Shown in pieces: positions 19,291-29,500 of a stretch of DNA of 64,000 nucleotides. The position numbers were made by a program, and so were the translations under genes. The stretch comes from CAVTOO01 sp963736355 (lineage in GTDB: Bacteria; Pseudomonadota; Alphaproteobacteria; Rhizobiales; Xanthobacteraceae). Position 1 is the stretch's first letter. Every line of letters starts with the position of its first letter. A model generated the notes under the pieces. It did no database searches, was not told the origin of the DNA, and worked only from the letters and a program-made list of their open reading frames with translations. The DNA is taken from contig CAVTOO010000022.1 in NCBI GenBank assembly GCA_963736355.1, positions 186,001 to 250,000 on the forward strand. Direction: 5' to 3'.

Positions 19291-20361
19291 CTACGGTTTC
19301 CCGACAAGGGAATCCGCCTCATCGGGGCTCTCGCCGAACAATTCATTCACCCATCGGCATGACGGAAACTGGCTGCAGATCGTCAGCAGCACGATGACCA
19401 TCGGCACGCCGATGAAAGTGCCTGCAAAGGCCCAGATGCTGGTCCAGAAAAACACGGCGAACAGCACCAGGAACGGCGACATCGCGAGCGCCTTGCCGGC
19501 GATACGCGGCTCGATATAGCTGCCGACCATGAACTGGATGAGGTTGAGGCAGGCGAAGACGATCATCGCCATTTCCCATGACTGGAATTGCGCCACGGCG
19601 AATATCGTCGGGAACATGGTGGCCACGAACGGGCCGATGAACGGAATGTAGTTGAGGGCGAAGGCAATGACGCCCCATTCGGCCGCGAGCCGCAGTCCGG
19701 CAATGTAAGCGAACGCCCAGACCAGCAAGCCGGTCGCCACGCTCATCAGCGTTCGGACCGCCATGTATCTGCGCAACTTGACTGCGGACTCGGATATTCC
19801 GGTCAGCAGCGCCTGTCCGACCTTGCGGTTGTGCATCGTGGCGAGCTTGCGGGCCGCCACGTCAATTTCGAGCAAGCCAAGAACGACATAGATCAGCACG
19901 ATCAGCGAGAATCGCAGCGCGCCGTTGATCATGCCGAGGATCTCCTGAAAGAGGCGGATGATCCAGCTCATGTTGAAATGCTCGGCCCAGAGGCTGGCGA
20001 CCACGATGCCGCGCGCGTCAAGCCAGCTTGCGGCGATGTTGAACAGCGACTGGAAGTAGGCGGCCTCGCTGATGGTGTAGCGCGCGACGCGGCCAAAGCC
20101 CCAGGCAATCATGGAGACGAAGACAGCGACGACAAGGGACGTCAGCAATGCGCTGATCGCCAGCGCGACCAGCTTTGGCAATCGAGTCTGCAGGCGGCGC
20201 TGCACCGGCCAGACGATGGCCATCGCCAGGAGCGCAAAAGCAAGTGGTGCGAAGACCTGCCGCGCTTGTTGCAGAAACAGGATCGCGAGAACGGCGGCGC
20301 ACACGATCAGCGCCACGAGCATGCGGCGTTCCGTTGCGACCGCCTGATCCGGCATTGTCAT
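19291..20361 (-). CDS. AI-2E family transporter-like membrane protein
   Basis: A 356-residue integral membrane protein with about seven to eight hydrophobic segments. It has conserved pieces of the AI-2E (PerM/TqsA) family: LEIDVAARKLATMHNRKVGQALL, in pieces, then IPFIGPFVATMFPTIFA, VGSYIEPRIAG and LSPFLV-like MSPFLVLFAVFFWTSIW. Family members have been linked to autoinducer-2 export or Na+/H+ exchange. The start ATG overlaps the stop of the HdeD-like gene (ATGA), indicating translational coupling. A second ATG six bases later is possible. Confidence 0.82.
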   Translation of the reverse strand: MTMPDQAVATERRMLVALIVCAAVLAILFLQQARQVFAPLAFALLAMAIVWPVQRRLQTRLPKLVALAISALLTSLVVAVFVSMIAWGFGRVARYTISEAAYFQSLFNIAASWLDARGIVVASLWAEHFNMSWIIRLFQEILGMINGALRFSLIVLIYVVLGLLEIDVAARKLATMHNRKVGQALLTGISESAVKLRRYMAVRTLMSVATGLLVWAFAYIAGLRLAAEWGVIAFALNYIPFIGPFVATMFPTIFAVAQFQSWEMAMIVFACLNLIQFMVGSYIEPRIAGKALAMSPFLVLFAVFFWTSIWAFAGTFIGVPMVIVLLTICSQFPSCRWVNELFGESPDEADSLVGKP

Positions 20362-20910
20362 GCGGCCTTGATGCGAAAGGCCCAGATCGTATGGGCGACA
20401 CCCTGCACCAGACAGGATGATGCCGAAGACGAGGGGGACGGCGAGTGCCGCGGAGGTCGGCGCGCTGAGCAGCAGGAAGCCGAGCAGCAGATTGACGATG
20501 CCAAGCACGAAGGACCCGAAGCCGCCGCCCTTGAGCGCGGCGACGATGTTGACGCCTGCCATGATCAACGCTTCGATGCCGAGAACGATGACAATGAATG
20601 TCGGTATCATCACGGCGGCCATCAGCGGATGCCTGAGGACGACGAAGCCTGCTACGATGCCGAGTATGCCGCTCAGCAGAGTCCAAATCCACGGGACGGA
20701 GCGATCGACGAACATCTGAACGAGCGACAGCACCCCGGTGAACAGCCAATAGAACCCGAGGAACGTGACGAGCGTAACAAGCGTGGCTGCGGGGGCGGTG
20801 ATCAGCATCGCGCCGAAAAGAATTCCCGCAATTCCCTGAAGCAGGAACAGCCACCAGATGCTCGATATCGATGCCCCCGGCGGTGTCGATGCGGCCTGTG
20901 TCATGGTCAT
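20358..20910 (-). CDS. HdeD-family membrane protein (one frame break)
   Basis: About 183 residues with six hydrophobic segments in three pairs, typical of HdeD (DUF308) proteins linked to acid resistance in enteric bacteria. Landmarks are WWLFLLQGIAGILFG and VFGIIL. An extra T near 20420 would otherwise fuse it to the AI-2E gene. Removing it gives the usual family ending GVAHTIWAFRIKAA and a stop overlapping the next start. A good AGGAG ribosome site precedes the ATG. A perfect 10-bp hairpin lies just upstream. Confidence 0.82.
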
Positions 20911-20927
20911 GTGCCAGTCTCCTTTTC

Positions 20928-20950
20928 GGGACCGATTTGGAATCGGTCCC
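20928..20950. promoter_or_regulatory. Perfect hairpin upstream of the HdeD-like gene
   Basis: GGGACCGATT and AATCGGTCCC form a 10-bp perfect stem around a three-base loop, ending about 18 bases before the HdeD start codon. It has no T run on the minus strand. It could be an operator or a 5' mRNA structure next to the ribosome site. Confidence 0.45.
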
Positions 20951-21036
20951 TCGCATGATCGCCGTCCGCCGCGCGATGCTCCAGTGGACCAAAGGGACAG
21001 TTGACCTCGCCGGCGAAGATCCGGTGACAATGTGGC

Positions 21037-22672
21037 TCAGCCCCCGATCAGCATTGTTCCCGCGAGCAGCACCACAAGCAGAAGGACGGTGACGCCGGCG
21101 ACCGGCCAGCGCTGCAACGTGCCGTCGATGCGCTCCATGCCGGCGCCAAGCCGCTGCCCGAGGGAGGAGACGCTCCCGCCCATCGCGAGGATGTCGCCGG
21201 GTGGAATCTCCGGCAGTTGGTCAGTCCCGCGAGAGAGTGCGACAGCGAGGCCAGCGCCGATCAGAACCGGCCATAGCGTGTCCCAAAGCGCTTTGATCGC
21301 AAAGACTTCGGACCAGGAATTGTCGCTGACCACCGGATATAGCGCCCAGGGCAAGGCAATGGCGGCGATTGCTATCGCGAGCCACGGCACCACGAGGCGC
21401 AGGCGGGAGTCTGTGCCGTCACCGTGCGGCGCGTCGAGCCACAGCCTGCGGAGAAAATGCATCATCAGCAGCGTGCTGCAGACCGCCGATGCCGCGGACA
21501 GCATGCTGACGACGTTGTGTTCCAGCACCGGCTTCACAGCGAGTTTGGCCAGTGCGCCGCCGGTCAGCGGCAATCCGCCGAGACCGAGCGCAATGATGAC
21601 GGCCGGCAGCAGCACCGGTGAGAGGCCGCGCGCGCCGCCGCGCTCCGATACACCGATGGCCAGGAACAACCCGCCTTTGACCAGGACGTGATGGAATGCA
21701 TAGAAGGCCGCGAGCAGCGGCGCCGCTTCCATCCCGGTCGCCAGACCCATGCCCATGACGGTCGCGATGACGCCCATCTGGCTGATGCTGGAATAGGCCA
21801 GCACGGTTCTGGGATCGCGCTGGGTCAAGCCGATCGCAACGCCGTAGAAAGCCGACACAAACCCGGCAGCGACAAGGACATAACCCCACCCGGCGAGCGG
21901 CGCATCGAACGGCAGAAACCGGATCAGGCCGATCACGCCGGCCTTCACGGCCGCACCGCTCAATACCGCGGCGACCGGCGTCGGGGCCGCCGTATACGTC
22001 ACCGGCATCCAGACATGCAGCGGCACGAGCCCCATTTTTACGCCGAAGCCGAGCATGATGAGCGCCAGCGTAATGTCACGATGAGGCGAATGAGCGATAG
22101 CGGCGACAGCGTCGCGGATCAGCAGGCTATGGTTCGGCGTGTTTGCCGCCAGCAGAACGAAGGCAAGCAGCAGGAACGCTTCACCCAGAAGGGCGAAAGC
22201 GACATAGACGACGCCCGCACGACGCGCCGAGCGGCGTGTCGTTGCCGACAATAAGCCAATAAGCCGACAGGCTGACGATGGTGAAGAACAGATAGAAACC
22301 GTAAAGATCGGCGGTAATGAAGATGCCGAGGCTGCCTGTCAGCGTCGCGAGCCACCACACCGCAAAACGCCGGTCATCGCCGCCGTTGCGCCGATATGCG
22401 GCTGCAAAGACAGCGGCCGCGATCCATAACAACGACGCGCCGGCGAGGAGAATCGCTCCGGGTTTGTCCAGGGTGAATGTCAGCCCATAGGATGCATTGG
22501 GCAGCGTGAGCGTCGTTTCGATTGGCACCAGTAGCGCGGTCGCGAGTGCTGGCACTGGCGCCATCGGCAGCAATATTCTCCATGACGCACGGAGAGAGGT
22601 GTTGATGCACGCCACCAGTAATGCGAGCGGCGACGCCCAGGCTGCGATCAGAAGCAGATGTCCTGAAGTCAT
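21037..22672 (-). CDS. Second MnhD-like antiporter subunit (one frame break)
   Basis: About 544 residues with some 14 hydrophobic segments, of the proton-conducting NuoL/M/N superfamily. Signature segments are KMGLVPLHVWMPVTY, APTPVAAVLSGAAVKAG, YSSISQMGV and AFHHVLVKGGLF. It is related to, but clearly distinct from, the preceding MnhD. In Mrp-type systems lacking MrpA, two such subunits may carry the ion channels. The frame breaks near 22235. The start overlaps the stop of the upstream gene (ATGA). It is the last gene of the run. Confidence 0.85.
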
Positions 22673-24192
22673 GGCGCTGTTCCCGAAAGCACCGGCCGGC
22701 CGATCTGCAGAAATTCGGAGGGTTGCAGCGGCATAAATCCGAGCATCACGGCGCAGAGCGCTAATCCGAGCGCGATCAGCTCCGAGCTTCGCGCGACGGA
22801 TATGGTGCCGGGCGAAATCGATGTGCGTTCGCCAAACGCAGTGCCGAGCACCTTGAAGACGTAGCCGCCCGCGAGCAGGCCGCCCAGGACGATTACGATG
22901 GCCCACCACCATTGCCCTTCCATGACGGATGCAAGTAGCAGCAGCCATTTCGCCGTGAAGCCGCCGCTCGGTGGAATCCCCATCAACGAGAATCCCGCCA
23001 GCCCAAAGGTGATGAATGTCAGCGGCAGGCGATGTCCTGCGCCTTTCAGATCGGCGATCCGATCATGCCCGAATTCGACCGCGATCAGACCGGCGGCCAT
23101 GAACATTGATGCCTTAGCCAGCGCGTGAGAGATGAGCTGAAGCCACGCGCCGGTCCAGGCAAACCCGCTCCATGGGTCGGCTGCGGCGCTTACGAGTGGA
23201 AACAGAAAGAAAAGATATCCGATCTGCGCCACCGTTGAATAAGCAACCAGAAGCTTCAGGCGTTGCTGGCGCAGTGCGAGGACGCTGCCGAACAAAATTG
23301 CCGCCGAGCCGAGGATGGCCGGAAACTGCGCCGCCATCGGGCTGGCGAGATCCGGCAGGGCGTCGAACCACAATCGGACTGTCAGGAAGAACGAGCCTTT
23401 GACAACAAGGGCCGACAACACGGCGCTACCGGCGGGCGGAGCGCCCGCATGCGCCGGCGGCAACCACAGATGCAGCGGAAACAAAGCGGTCTTCACGAAC
23501 AGCCCGGTGGTCATCAAGGCCGCAGCCGCCCAGGTCAACGGGACCGATCTGGCTTGTTCGGAGAGCTGGACGATATCGAGCGTGCCGTAAGTTCCGTACA
23601 GCATCGCCGTGCCGAGCAGATAGAGCATCGAACCGAGCAGGGCGAGCAGCAGGTAACGCAACGCGGCGCGAATGGTGTCTTGTCCGCCCTTGAGGCTGAC
23701 CAGCGGGACCGCAGCAAAGGTCAGCAATTCGAGCGCGACATAGAGATTGAACAGGTCGCCGCTGACAAAGATGGTGCTCAGTCCGCTCCAGATCGCATAA
23801 AGAATGGGCCAGAACACAAAAGGCGCGCGCGCTTCCGCGGCATCGCGCTTCTGTCCGAAATCGGTTCGTGCAAACAGCGCGGTGCCGCACATGACAATCG
23901 CGGTGACCAGGATCATGGCCGCCGATATTCCGTCGGCGCGCAGTTCGATGCCGAGCGGTGGAGCCCAGCCGCCGACGGAATAGACAAGCGGCTTGCCGCT
24001 TTTCCAGATCGTTGCAAAAATCGCGAGCGCGATGACGAGACCGCCTGTAAAAACCAGTGCGGCGATGAGGTTGACGAAGCGGCTGCCCAGGACGAGCTGA
24101 AGAAGAAAGCCCGCGACGGGCAGCATGATCGCGGCCACCAGCAGCAAGCCGCCGGCGGTTCCGCCATTCATGAGTGCAGTTGCGCCGGTCAT
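22669..24192 (-). CDS. mnhD: Mrp/Mnh antiporter subunit D
   Basis: A 507-residue polytopic protein with the MnhD/NuoN signature: SGDLFNLYVALELL, KTALFPLHLWLPPAHAGAPPAGSA, in pieces, then YSTVAQIGY and ISHALAKASMF. It forms part of the proton- and cation-translocating core of Mrp-type Na+(K+)/H+ antiporters. The true start is ATG at 24192, overlapping the mnhC stop. An apparently longer frame upstream belongs to the mnhC region in another frame. The frame is intact. Confidence 0.9.
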   Translation of the reverse strand: MTGATALMNGGTAGGLLLVAAIMLPVAGFLLQLVLGSRFVNLIAALVFTGGLVIALAIFATIWKSGKPLVYSVGGWAPPLGIELRADGISAAMILVTAIVMCGTALFARTDFGQKRDAAEARAPFVFWPILYAIWSGLSTIFVSGDLFNLYVALELLTFAAVPLVSLKGGQDTIRAALRYLLLALLGSMLYLLGTAMLYGTYGTLDIVQLSEQARSVPLTWAAAALMTTGLFVKTALFPLHLWLPPAHAGAPPAGSAVLSALVVKGSFFLTVRLWFDALPDLASPMAAQFPAILGSAAILFGSVLALRQQRLKLLVAYSTVAQIGYLFFLFPLVSAAADPWSGFAWTGAWLQLISHALAKASMFMAAGLIAVEFGHDRIADLKGAGHRLPLTFITFGLAGFSLMGIPPSGGFTAKWLLLLASVMEGQWWWAIVIVLGGLLAGGYVFKVLGTAFGERTSISPGTISVARSSELIALGLALCAVMLGFMPLQPSEFLQIGRPVLSGTAP

Positions 24193-24521
24193 CGAGGAGT
24201 GTCGCTCCCCGGCGGCTCTGGACCGGGCTCGACTTCGCCGCCCGTGTAGGCGGACAGCCGAAGCAGCAGGGCCACGGCGACGGCCGTCGCTGAAAAGGCC
24301 ACCACGATCGCCGTTATGATCATCGCCTGCGGGACCGGATCGCCACCCAGCCCGGCTGCCGCGCCGCGCCTCGCGATCACGCCGAACATCATGAATACTC
24401 CGGAGCCAAGAAGATTGAGCGCGAGAATTTTTCGGAGCGGCTCTTGGTTGACGATGAGCCCGAACAGTCCAAGCCCCACCAGCGTTGCGGCACAGATGCC
24501 ATAGAGCACAATGACGTTCAT
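24189..24521 (-). CDS. mnhC: Mrp/Mnh antiporter subunit C
   Basis: A 110-residue NuoK-like protein with three hydrophobic segments. Typical features are YGICAATLVGLGLFGLI, the GVFMMFGV segment, and DPVPQAMIITAIVVAFSATA with the family motif DPvPQAlvlTaIVI. It overlaps its neighbours by four bases on both sides. It would otherwise seem fused to MnhB because of a frame break in that gene. Confidence 0.9.
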   Translation of the reverse strand: MNVIVLYGICAATLVGLGLFGLIVNQEPLRKILALNLLGSGVFMMFGVIARRGAAAGLGGDPVPQAMIITAIVVAFSATAVAVALLLRLSAYTGGEVEPGPEPPGSDTPR

Positions 24522-25223
24522 GACTGCGGCGCCTTCTGTGGAGCACCGGCTGCGAGCAGGCCCAGAGTCACGCCGATCGACAAGCGTCAGCGTGACCTCG
24601 ATGACGACGATGAGGGGCTTCGCATAGCCGGGGGGATAGGCGAGAAACGAACCGGCCAGAAAAATTCCGGCAGTGCCGATGACGGCGAACACACATGGCC
24701 CGACGGCCATGGCCAGCCGTATCGTGTGCGTTCCGATGGTGGGCACGGGGCGCAGGCCCGCGATCATCACCAGCAGCCACATTGCGGCCAGCACCGCGCC
24801 GCCTTGAAAGGCGCCGCCGGGTTCGCTGGCGCCGATCCAGCATGTGTAGAGCGCAACCATGATGCCGAGCGGCGGCAGTGTTTGCGCGAGCAGAGTCAGA
24901 ATGCCGTCCGGCTTCGGGAAAATCCGAAGTCCGGGGACGTCGTTCCACGCATCGTCTGAGGCAAACGACCAGACGCCCAGCAAGGCGATCAGCAGAACCA
25001 CTTTCTCCAGCAACGTGTCGAACGACCGGTACACGAACAACACACCGGCGACGGGATTTCCGAGGCCACTCTCGGCGAGGTTGGCCATGGCCGCCGGAGC
25101 AAGGCTCACAGGGTCGGCCACGGGATTCAGAACAAGCACGGCGAGGGCGCCGGAGATGGCCGCCGCCAGAAGGCCCGCGGCGACGGTCAGCACAGGTTTG
25201 GTTCGTTTCAGCGATTGAATCAT
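24518..25223 (-). CDS. mnhB: Mrp/Mnh antiporter subunit B (one frame break)
   Basis: About 234 residues. Landmarks are DTLLEKVVLLIALLGVWS, then LGIMVALYTCWIGASEPGGAFQGG in pieces (the MnhB domain with its conserved GGGFQGG-like motif), and a final IEVTLTL segment. An extra G near 24585 causes the break. Corrected, the protein ends at a TGA overlapping the mnhC start. It is a membrane subunit of the hetero-oligomeric antiporter. Confidence 0.87.
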
Positions 25224-25458
25224 CGCCGCGCAGACGTGCGGCCGCGTTGAGCAGCAGCATGCCGGTCACACCGCTTCCGATGGCGGCTTCGGTCAGCGCA
25301 ACGTCGACTGCAGCGAGTCTGACCCACGCCAGCGCAAGCAGCAGGCCATACACCATGAAGATGACGACGGCCGCGAATGTCCGTCTTGATGCAGTGATCC
25401 AGACTGCCATGGCAAGAAGTAGCCCGATCAGGACGATATCGGCGGCCGTTGCCATCAT
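25220..25458 (-). CDS. DUF4040 / MbhD-like antiporter subunit
   Basis: A small protein of about 79 residues with three hydrophobic segments (DIVLIGLLLAMAVW; VVIFMVYGLLLALAW; GVTGMLLLNAA). It carries the invariant DVALTEAAIGSG motif of the DUF4040 region that in other bacteria forms the end of MrpA. Here it is a separate gene. The frame must shift near its end, probably by one missing base, to stop at the TGA overlapping mnhB. The start overlaps the mnhG stop. Confidence 0.8.
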
Positions 25459-25739
25459 GGGCCAGCTCCACGTCGTGCAAATCGCGCGATGAGCTGCGTC
25501 ACGATGGCGCCGGAGTACTGGACCAGGATCCACACCGCGAGCAGTCTCAGCGCGCCGGCCCAGCCGTTTGCATGCGGCAGCAATCCGAAGACGATCAGAC
25601 CAAGGCCGACATTGTCCGCTTTCGTCAGCGCATGCAGGCGCGTCAACGTATCGGGGAACCGCAGCAGCGCGACGGTGCCGGCGACATAGAAGAACGTGCC
25701 GAACGAGACGAGAATGATTGTGAACGCCGTCAGCATCAT
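25455..25739 (-). CDS. mnhG: Mrp/Mnh antiporter subunit G
   Basis: A 94-residue protein with three hydrophobic segments and the family pattern LLRFPDTLTRLHALTKADNVG. It overlaps the stop of mnhF (ATGA) and is overlapped by the DUF4040 gene. Required for assembly or activity of Mrp complexes in other bacteria. Confidence 0.9.
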   Translation of the reverse strand: MMLTAFTIILVSFGTFFYVAGTVALLRFPDTLTRLHALTKADNVGLGLIVFGLLPHANGWAGALRLLAVWILVQYSGAIVTQLIARFARRGAGP

Positions 25740-26029
25740 GATTGTCCTGGTGTGGGCTGACGCGACGCGCCCGGCGGGTCGGTCGATTTGTTGACGAACG
25801 TCACCGACGCAATGGCCGCAAGCAATGCGAGCATCAGCGCGACGTCCATGATGGCCGCTTCGTCCATGGCTACGGCGAGGAGCAGCAGCACGGCTACTCC
25901 GCCCGAGCCGAGAAGTTGGGCCGACATCAGGCGATCGGCCTCATTGGGACCGTAGAACACGCGCAGCAATCCGACCGTAACCGTCAGAAGGACGACGGTC
26001 GCCGCGCCGAAAAGGAATTCGCCGATCAC
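25736..26029 (-). CDS. mnhF: Mrp/Mnh antiporter subunit F (GTG start)
   Basis: A 97-residue protein with three hydrophobic segments, including RVFYGPNEADRLMSAQLLG and MDEAAIMDVALMLALLA, both typical of MnhF. The start is inferred as a GTG overlapping the mnhE stop (GTGA), because the nearest upstream ATG lies deep inside mnhE in another frame. Confidence 0.87.
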   Translation of the reverse strand: MIGEFLFGAATVVLLTVTVGLLRVFYGPNEADRLMSAQLLGSGGVAVLLLLAVAMDEAAIMDVALMLALLAAIASVTFVNKSTDPPGASRQPTPGQS

Positions 26030-26517
26030 GTCTCGCTCCTTGAGATACTGGTGAACGAGGCTTCTTCGCGCGCGAGCTGCTCTGCGATCGGCAGGCCTGT
26101 GTCGAGGCAATGAACGACAATCACACCGTCATCGGTGACTTCGACAGGAAGTGTTCCCGGCAGCAGGCTGATCATGGTGCAGAAGGCGTCGCGAGAGCGA
26201 CCGGACAATCCGCAATGATATGTGACGAAGCCGGGATGCAGGTTCAGTCTTGGATGAAGCGCGCGCAAGGCCACATCCACGCCGGCAACGACCGACTGGC
26301 GCAGAAAGCCGAGAGATAGCCAAAGCAGCGAAACCGCGTTGAGCCGCGTTGCAGTCGGCGGAAGCAGATTCAGGCTGACAATGGTTGCGACGACCGACGC
26401 AACGAGGCCCGCCAGCACATCCGGCAGGCCGGTGCCTGCCAGCATTGTCCAGAATCCAAGAAATCCGAGCGCCCGGACGGCGGCATGGCGGAAAGGAAAT
26501 CGAATCGCATGCATCAA
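26026..26517 (-). CDS. mnhE: Mrp/Mnh antiporter subunit E
   Basis: A 163-residue protein with two N-terminal hydrophobic segments and a cytoplasmic tail containing ISLLPGTLPVEV and HCLDTG, the conserved pattern of MnhE. It begins only 10 bases after the stop of the RND permease, so the antiporter genes appear to continue the RND transcript. Confidence 0.88.
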   Translation of the reverse strand: MMHAIRFPFRHAAVRALGFLGFWTMLAGTGLPDVLAGLVASVVATIVSLNLLPPTATRLNAVSLLWLSLGFLRQSVVAGVDVALRALHPRLNLHPGFVTYHCGLSGRSRDAFCTMISLLPGTLPVEVTDDGVIVVHCLDTGLPIAEQLAREEASFTSISRSET

Positions 26518-26527
26518 AGGTCCCCCG

Positions 26528-29500
26528 CTAGGACGATTGCGGACGTGCTTCCACCGGCGCGGCCTGGCGCTTGCCCTCTCTCAGCTCAAACCATGTAACG
26601 TAAAGCGTCGGCAGGAAAATCAGTGTCAGAACGGTTGCGACCAGCAGTCCGCCCATGATTGCGAAGGCCATCGGGCCCCAGAAAACCGTAGGTGCGATCG
26701 GGATCATGCCCAGCACCGTCGAGACCGCCGTGAGCATGATCGGACGGAAGCGCGATGTGCTGGCATCGATGGCGGCCTGGCGGACATCCTTGCCCTGTTC
26801 GCGCTCCGCCTCGATCTGGCTGACAAGGATTACGGCATTCTTGGTGATCATGCCGATCAGCGCCAGGACGCCGAGGATCGCCACAAAGCCGAGCGGTCGG
26901 TTCGAGACGAGTAGCGCGGCCACGACTCCGATCAACCCGAGCGGGGCGACACTGAGCACGAGCATCAGGCGCTGGAAGCTATGCAGTTGAAACATCAGCA
27001 CGCTGAGCATGATGAAAATCATCAAGGGCACCACGGCCAGGACCGAAGCCTGTGATTTGGCGCTTTCCTCCACGGTCCCGCCGACAGTAATGGCGTAGGA
27101 CGGCGGCAGCTTCTGTTTGAGTGTGTTGATCGCGGGTGTCAGCGCGTTGATGACGGTTTCCGGCAGCGCGCTCGGGACGACATCGGCCTGAACGGTCAGC
27201 GTCGGGACGCGGCCTCGCCGCCACACCACCGGATAGTCCTGGGTATATTCGAATGTCGCAAACTGGCTCAGCGGAGCGGTGCGGCCGTTCGGCAACGGCA
27301 CCTGAACGGTACGCAGGGTCGCGAGAGAAACGCGCTGCTCGTCGTTCGCGCGGACAACGACATCCACGAGATAGATGTCGTCCCGGACCTGCGAAATCGC
27401 CGAGCCGCTGAGCACCGTATTGAGAACGCTTGCGAGGGCTTGCGAGCTCAGTCCCAGCAGGCGCGCCTGATCCTGGTTGATCTTGATTCGAACTTCGCGG
27501 GTCGGTTCGATCCAGTCGAAATTGACACGCTTGGTTTGCGGGCTTCCGGAGATGACGCCTGCGAGTTCGAAGGCGATATCGCGTACCTGCGCGATGTCGG
27601 GACCGCTGACGCGATACTGGATGGGCCAGCCGACAGGCGGGCCAAGCTCCAGCGGCGACACGCGCGCGACGAGGTTTGGAAAGTCGTTGGCGAGAAGGGC
27701 CTCGAGCTTTGCACGAAGCCGTTCACGCGCCTCGACGTCCTTGGCGACAATGACGGCCTGGCCGAAGAAATTGCTCGGGAGCTGCACATCAAGCGGCAAA
27801 TAAAAGCGTATCGCGCCGCGGCCGACATAAGTGCTCCATCGCGCAACATCGGGATCATCCTTGAGTGTTGCATCGAATCTTTGTGCGACGTCCTCCACTG
27901 CGTAGATCGACGCGTTCTGAGGCAGTCGCAGATCGACCAGCAGCTCGGGCCGGTCGGAGGAGGGAAAGAACTGGTTCGGGATCAGGGGGATGGCCAGGAT
28001 CGAGATCGCAAACAATCCGGCCGTTGCCGCCAGCGTCAGCCACCGCACGCGCACCGCAAAGGTCAGGAATTTCTGATAGCCCGACATGATCCGGCTGGGC
28101 TTGGCGTCCTGCTTCGATGTGGGTGCCGACAGGATCAGCACTCCGAGCAGGGGCGCGAAGATCACGGCGACAAACCAGGAAATGATCAGCGCAATCGCCA
28201 CCACGGCAAAGAGCGAGAACGTGTACTCGCCGGCGGAACTGGCCGCGAAGCCGACCGGCACAAACCCGGCAATGGTAACGAGCGTGCCTGCGAGCATGGC
28301 GAACGCGTAGGTACGAAATGCGTAGGCGCCGGCCTGCGCCTTGTCGTCGCCCTCGGCGAGGCGCGTCAGCATCGCATCCGTGACGGTCATGGCGTCGTCG
28401 ACCATCAGGGCGAGCGCGATGATCAGAGCGCCAAGCGAGATGCGTTGCATGTCGATATTGGCCATCTCCATGACCGAGAAGACGATCGCCAGTGTCAGAG
28501 GAATCGACAGCGCGATAATCAGTCCCGGCCGCACGCCAAGGCTGATGAAGCTGACGACGAGGATGATGGCGATCGCCTGCCACAACGACGTCATGAATTC
28601 CGAGATTGCGCCTCTCACCGTTACGGCCTGGTCGGCGACGAGGTGGGGTTCAATGCCGAGGGGAAGTTCGGCGACCAGCGCTTTCATCGCGCGCTTGATA
28701 TTCTCGCCAAGCGCAAGGATGTCGCCGCCGTCGCGCATGGCGATGGCAATCCCGATAGCCGGCTGACCATTGACCCTGAACATCGGCTGCGGCGGATCGG
28801 CATAACCGCGACGGACCTGGGCGATGTCGGCCAGCCGGAGCATGCGGCCGCCGATCGCAAAGTTGACGTCCCGAATGTCCTGCTCGGATCGGAACGCACC
28901 GGACACCCGCAATGATATGCGTTCGTCGCCGGTTTCGATTGTTCCTGCGGGCTGCACGATATTCTGCGTCTGCAATGCCGCGATCAATGCCGACCGGTCG
29001 ATGCCGAGATTGGCCATTTCCTGGATCGAGACCTCGACGAAGATGCGTTCGTCCTGCGCGCCGAGTATTTCGATCTTTGAGACGTCGGGTACCTCAAGCA
29101 GCTTTGAGCGCGCTTTCTCGACATAGTCACGAAGATCGCGATGGCTGAAACCGTCCGACGTGAAGCCGTAGATGGTGCCGAATGTGTCGCCGAATTCGTC
29201 GTTGAATCCCGGTCCGACGATGCCGGCGGGTAGAGTATGGCGCATGTCGCCGATACTCTTGCGGACATGGTACCATGTGTCGTTGACCTGTCTGGCGTTG
29301 GCGCTGCCCTGAAGATTGACGAAAACGGTTGTGACGCCCGCAGTCGTTATGCTGCGAATGAAATCCAGATGCGGTGTTTCCTGCAGCGTGCGCTCAAGGC
29401 GCTCGGTCACCTGATTGAGCGTGTCCTGAACTGTCGCACCCGGCCACGCGGCCTGAACGACCATGGTCTTGATGATGAAGCTCGGATCCTCGCTGCGACC

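Noticed and set aside
19291..21030. Apparent 579-residue fusion of an HdeD-like and an AI-2E-like protein
   Set aside because: Removing one T near 20420 restores the usual HdeD ending and a stop that overlaps the AI-2E start, so two genes are the simpler reading.
24189..25223. Apparent MnhB-MnhC fusion
   Set aside because: One extra G near 24585 explains it. Correction gives a normal MnhB end and an ATGA overlap with mnhC.
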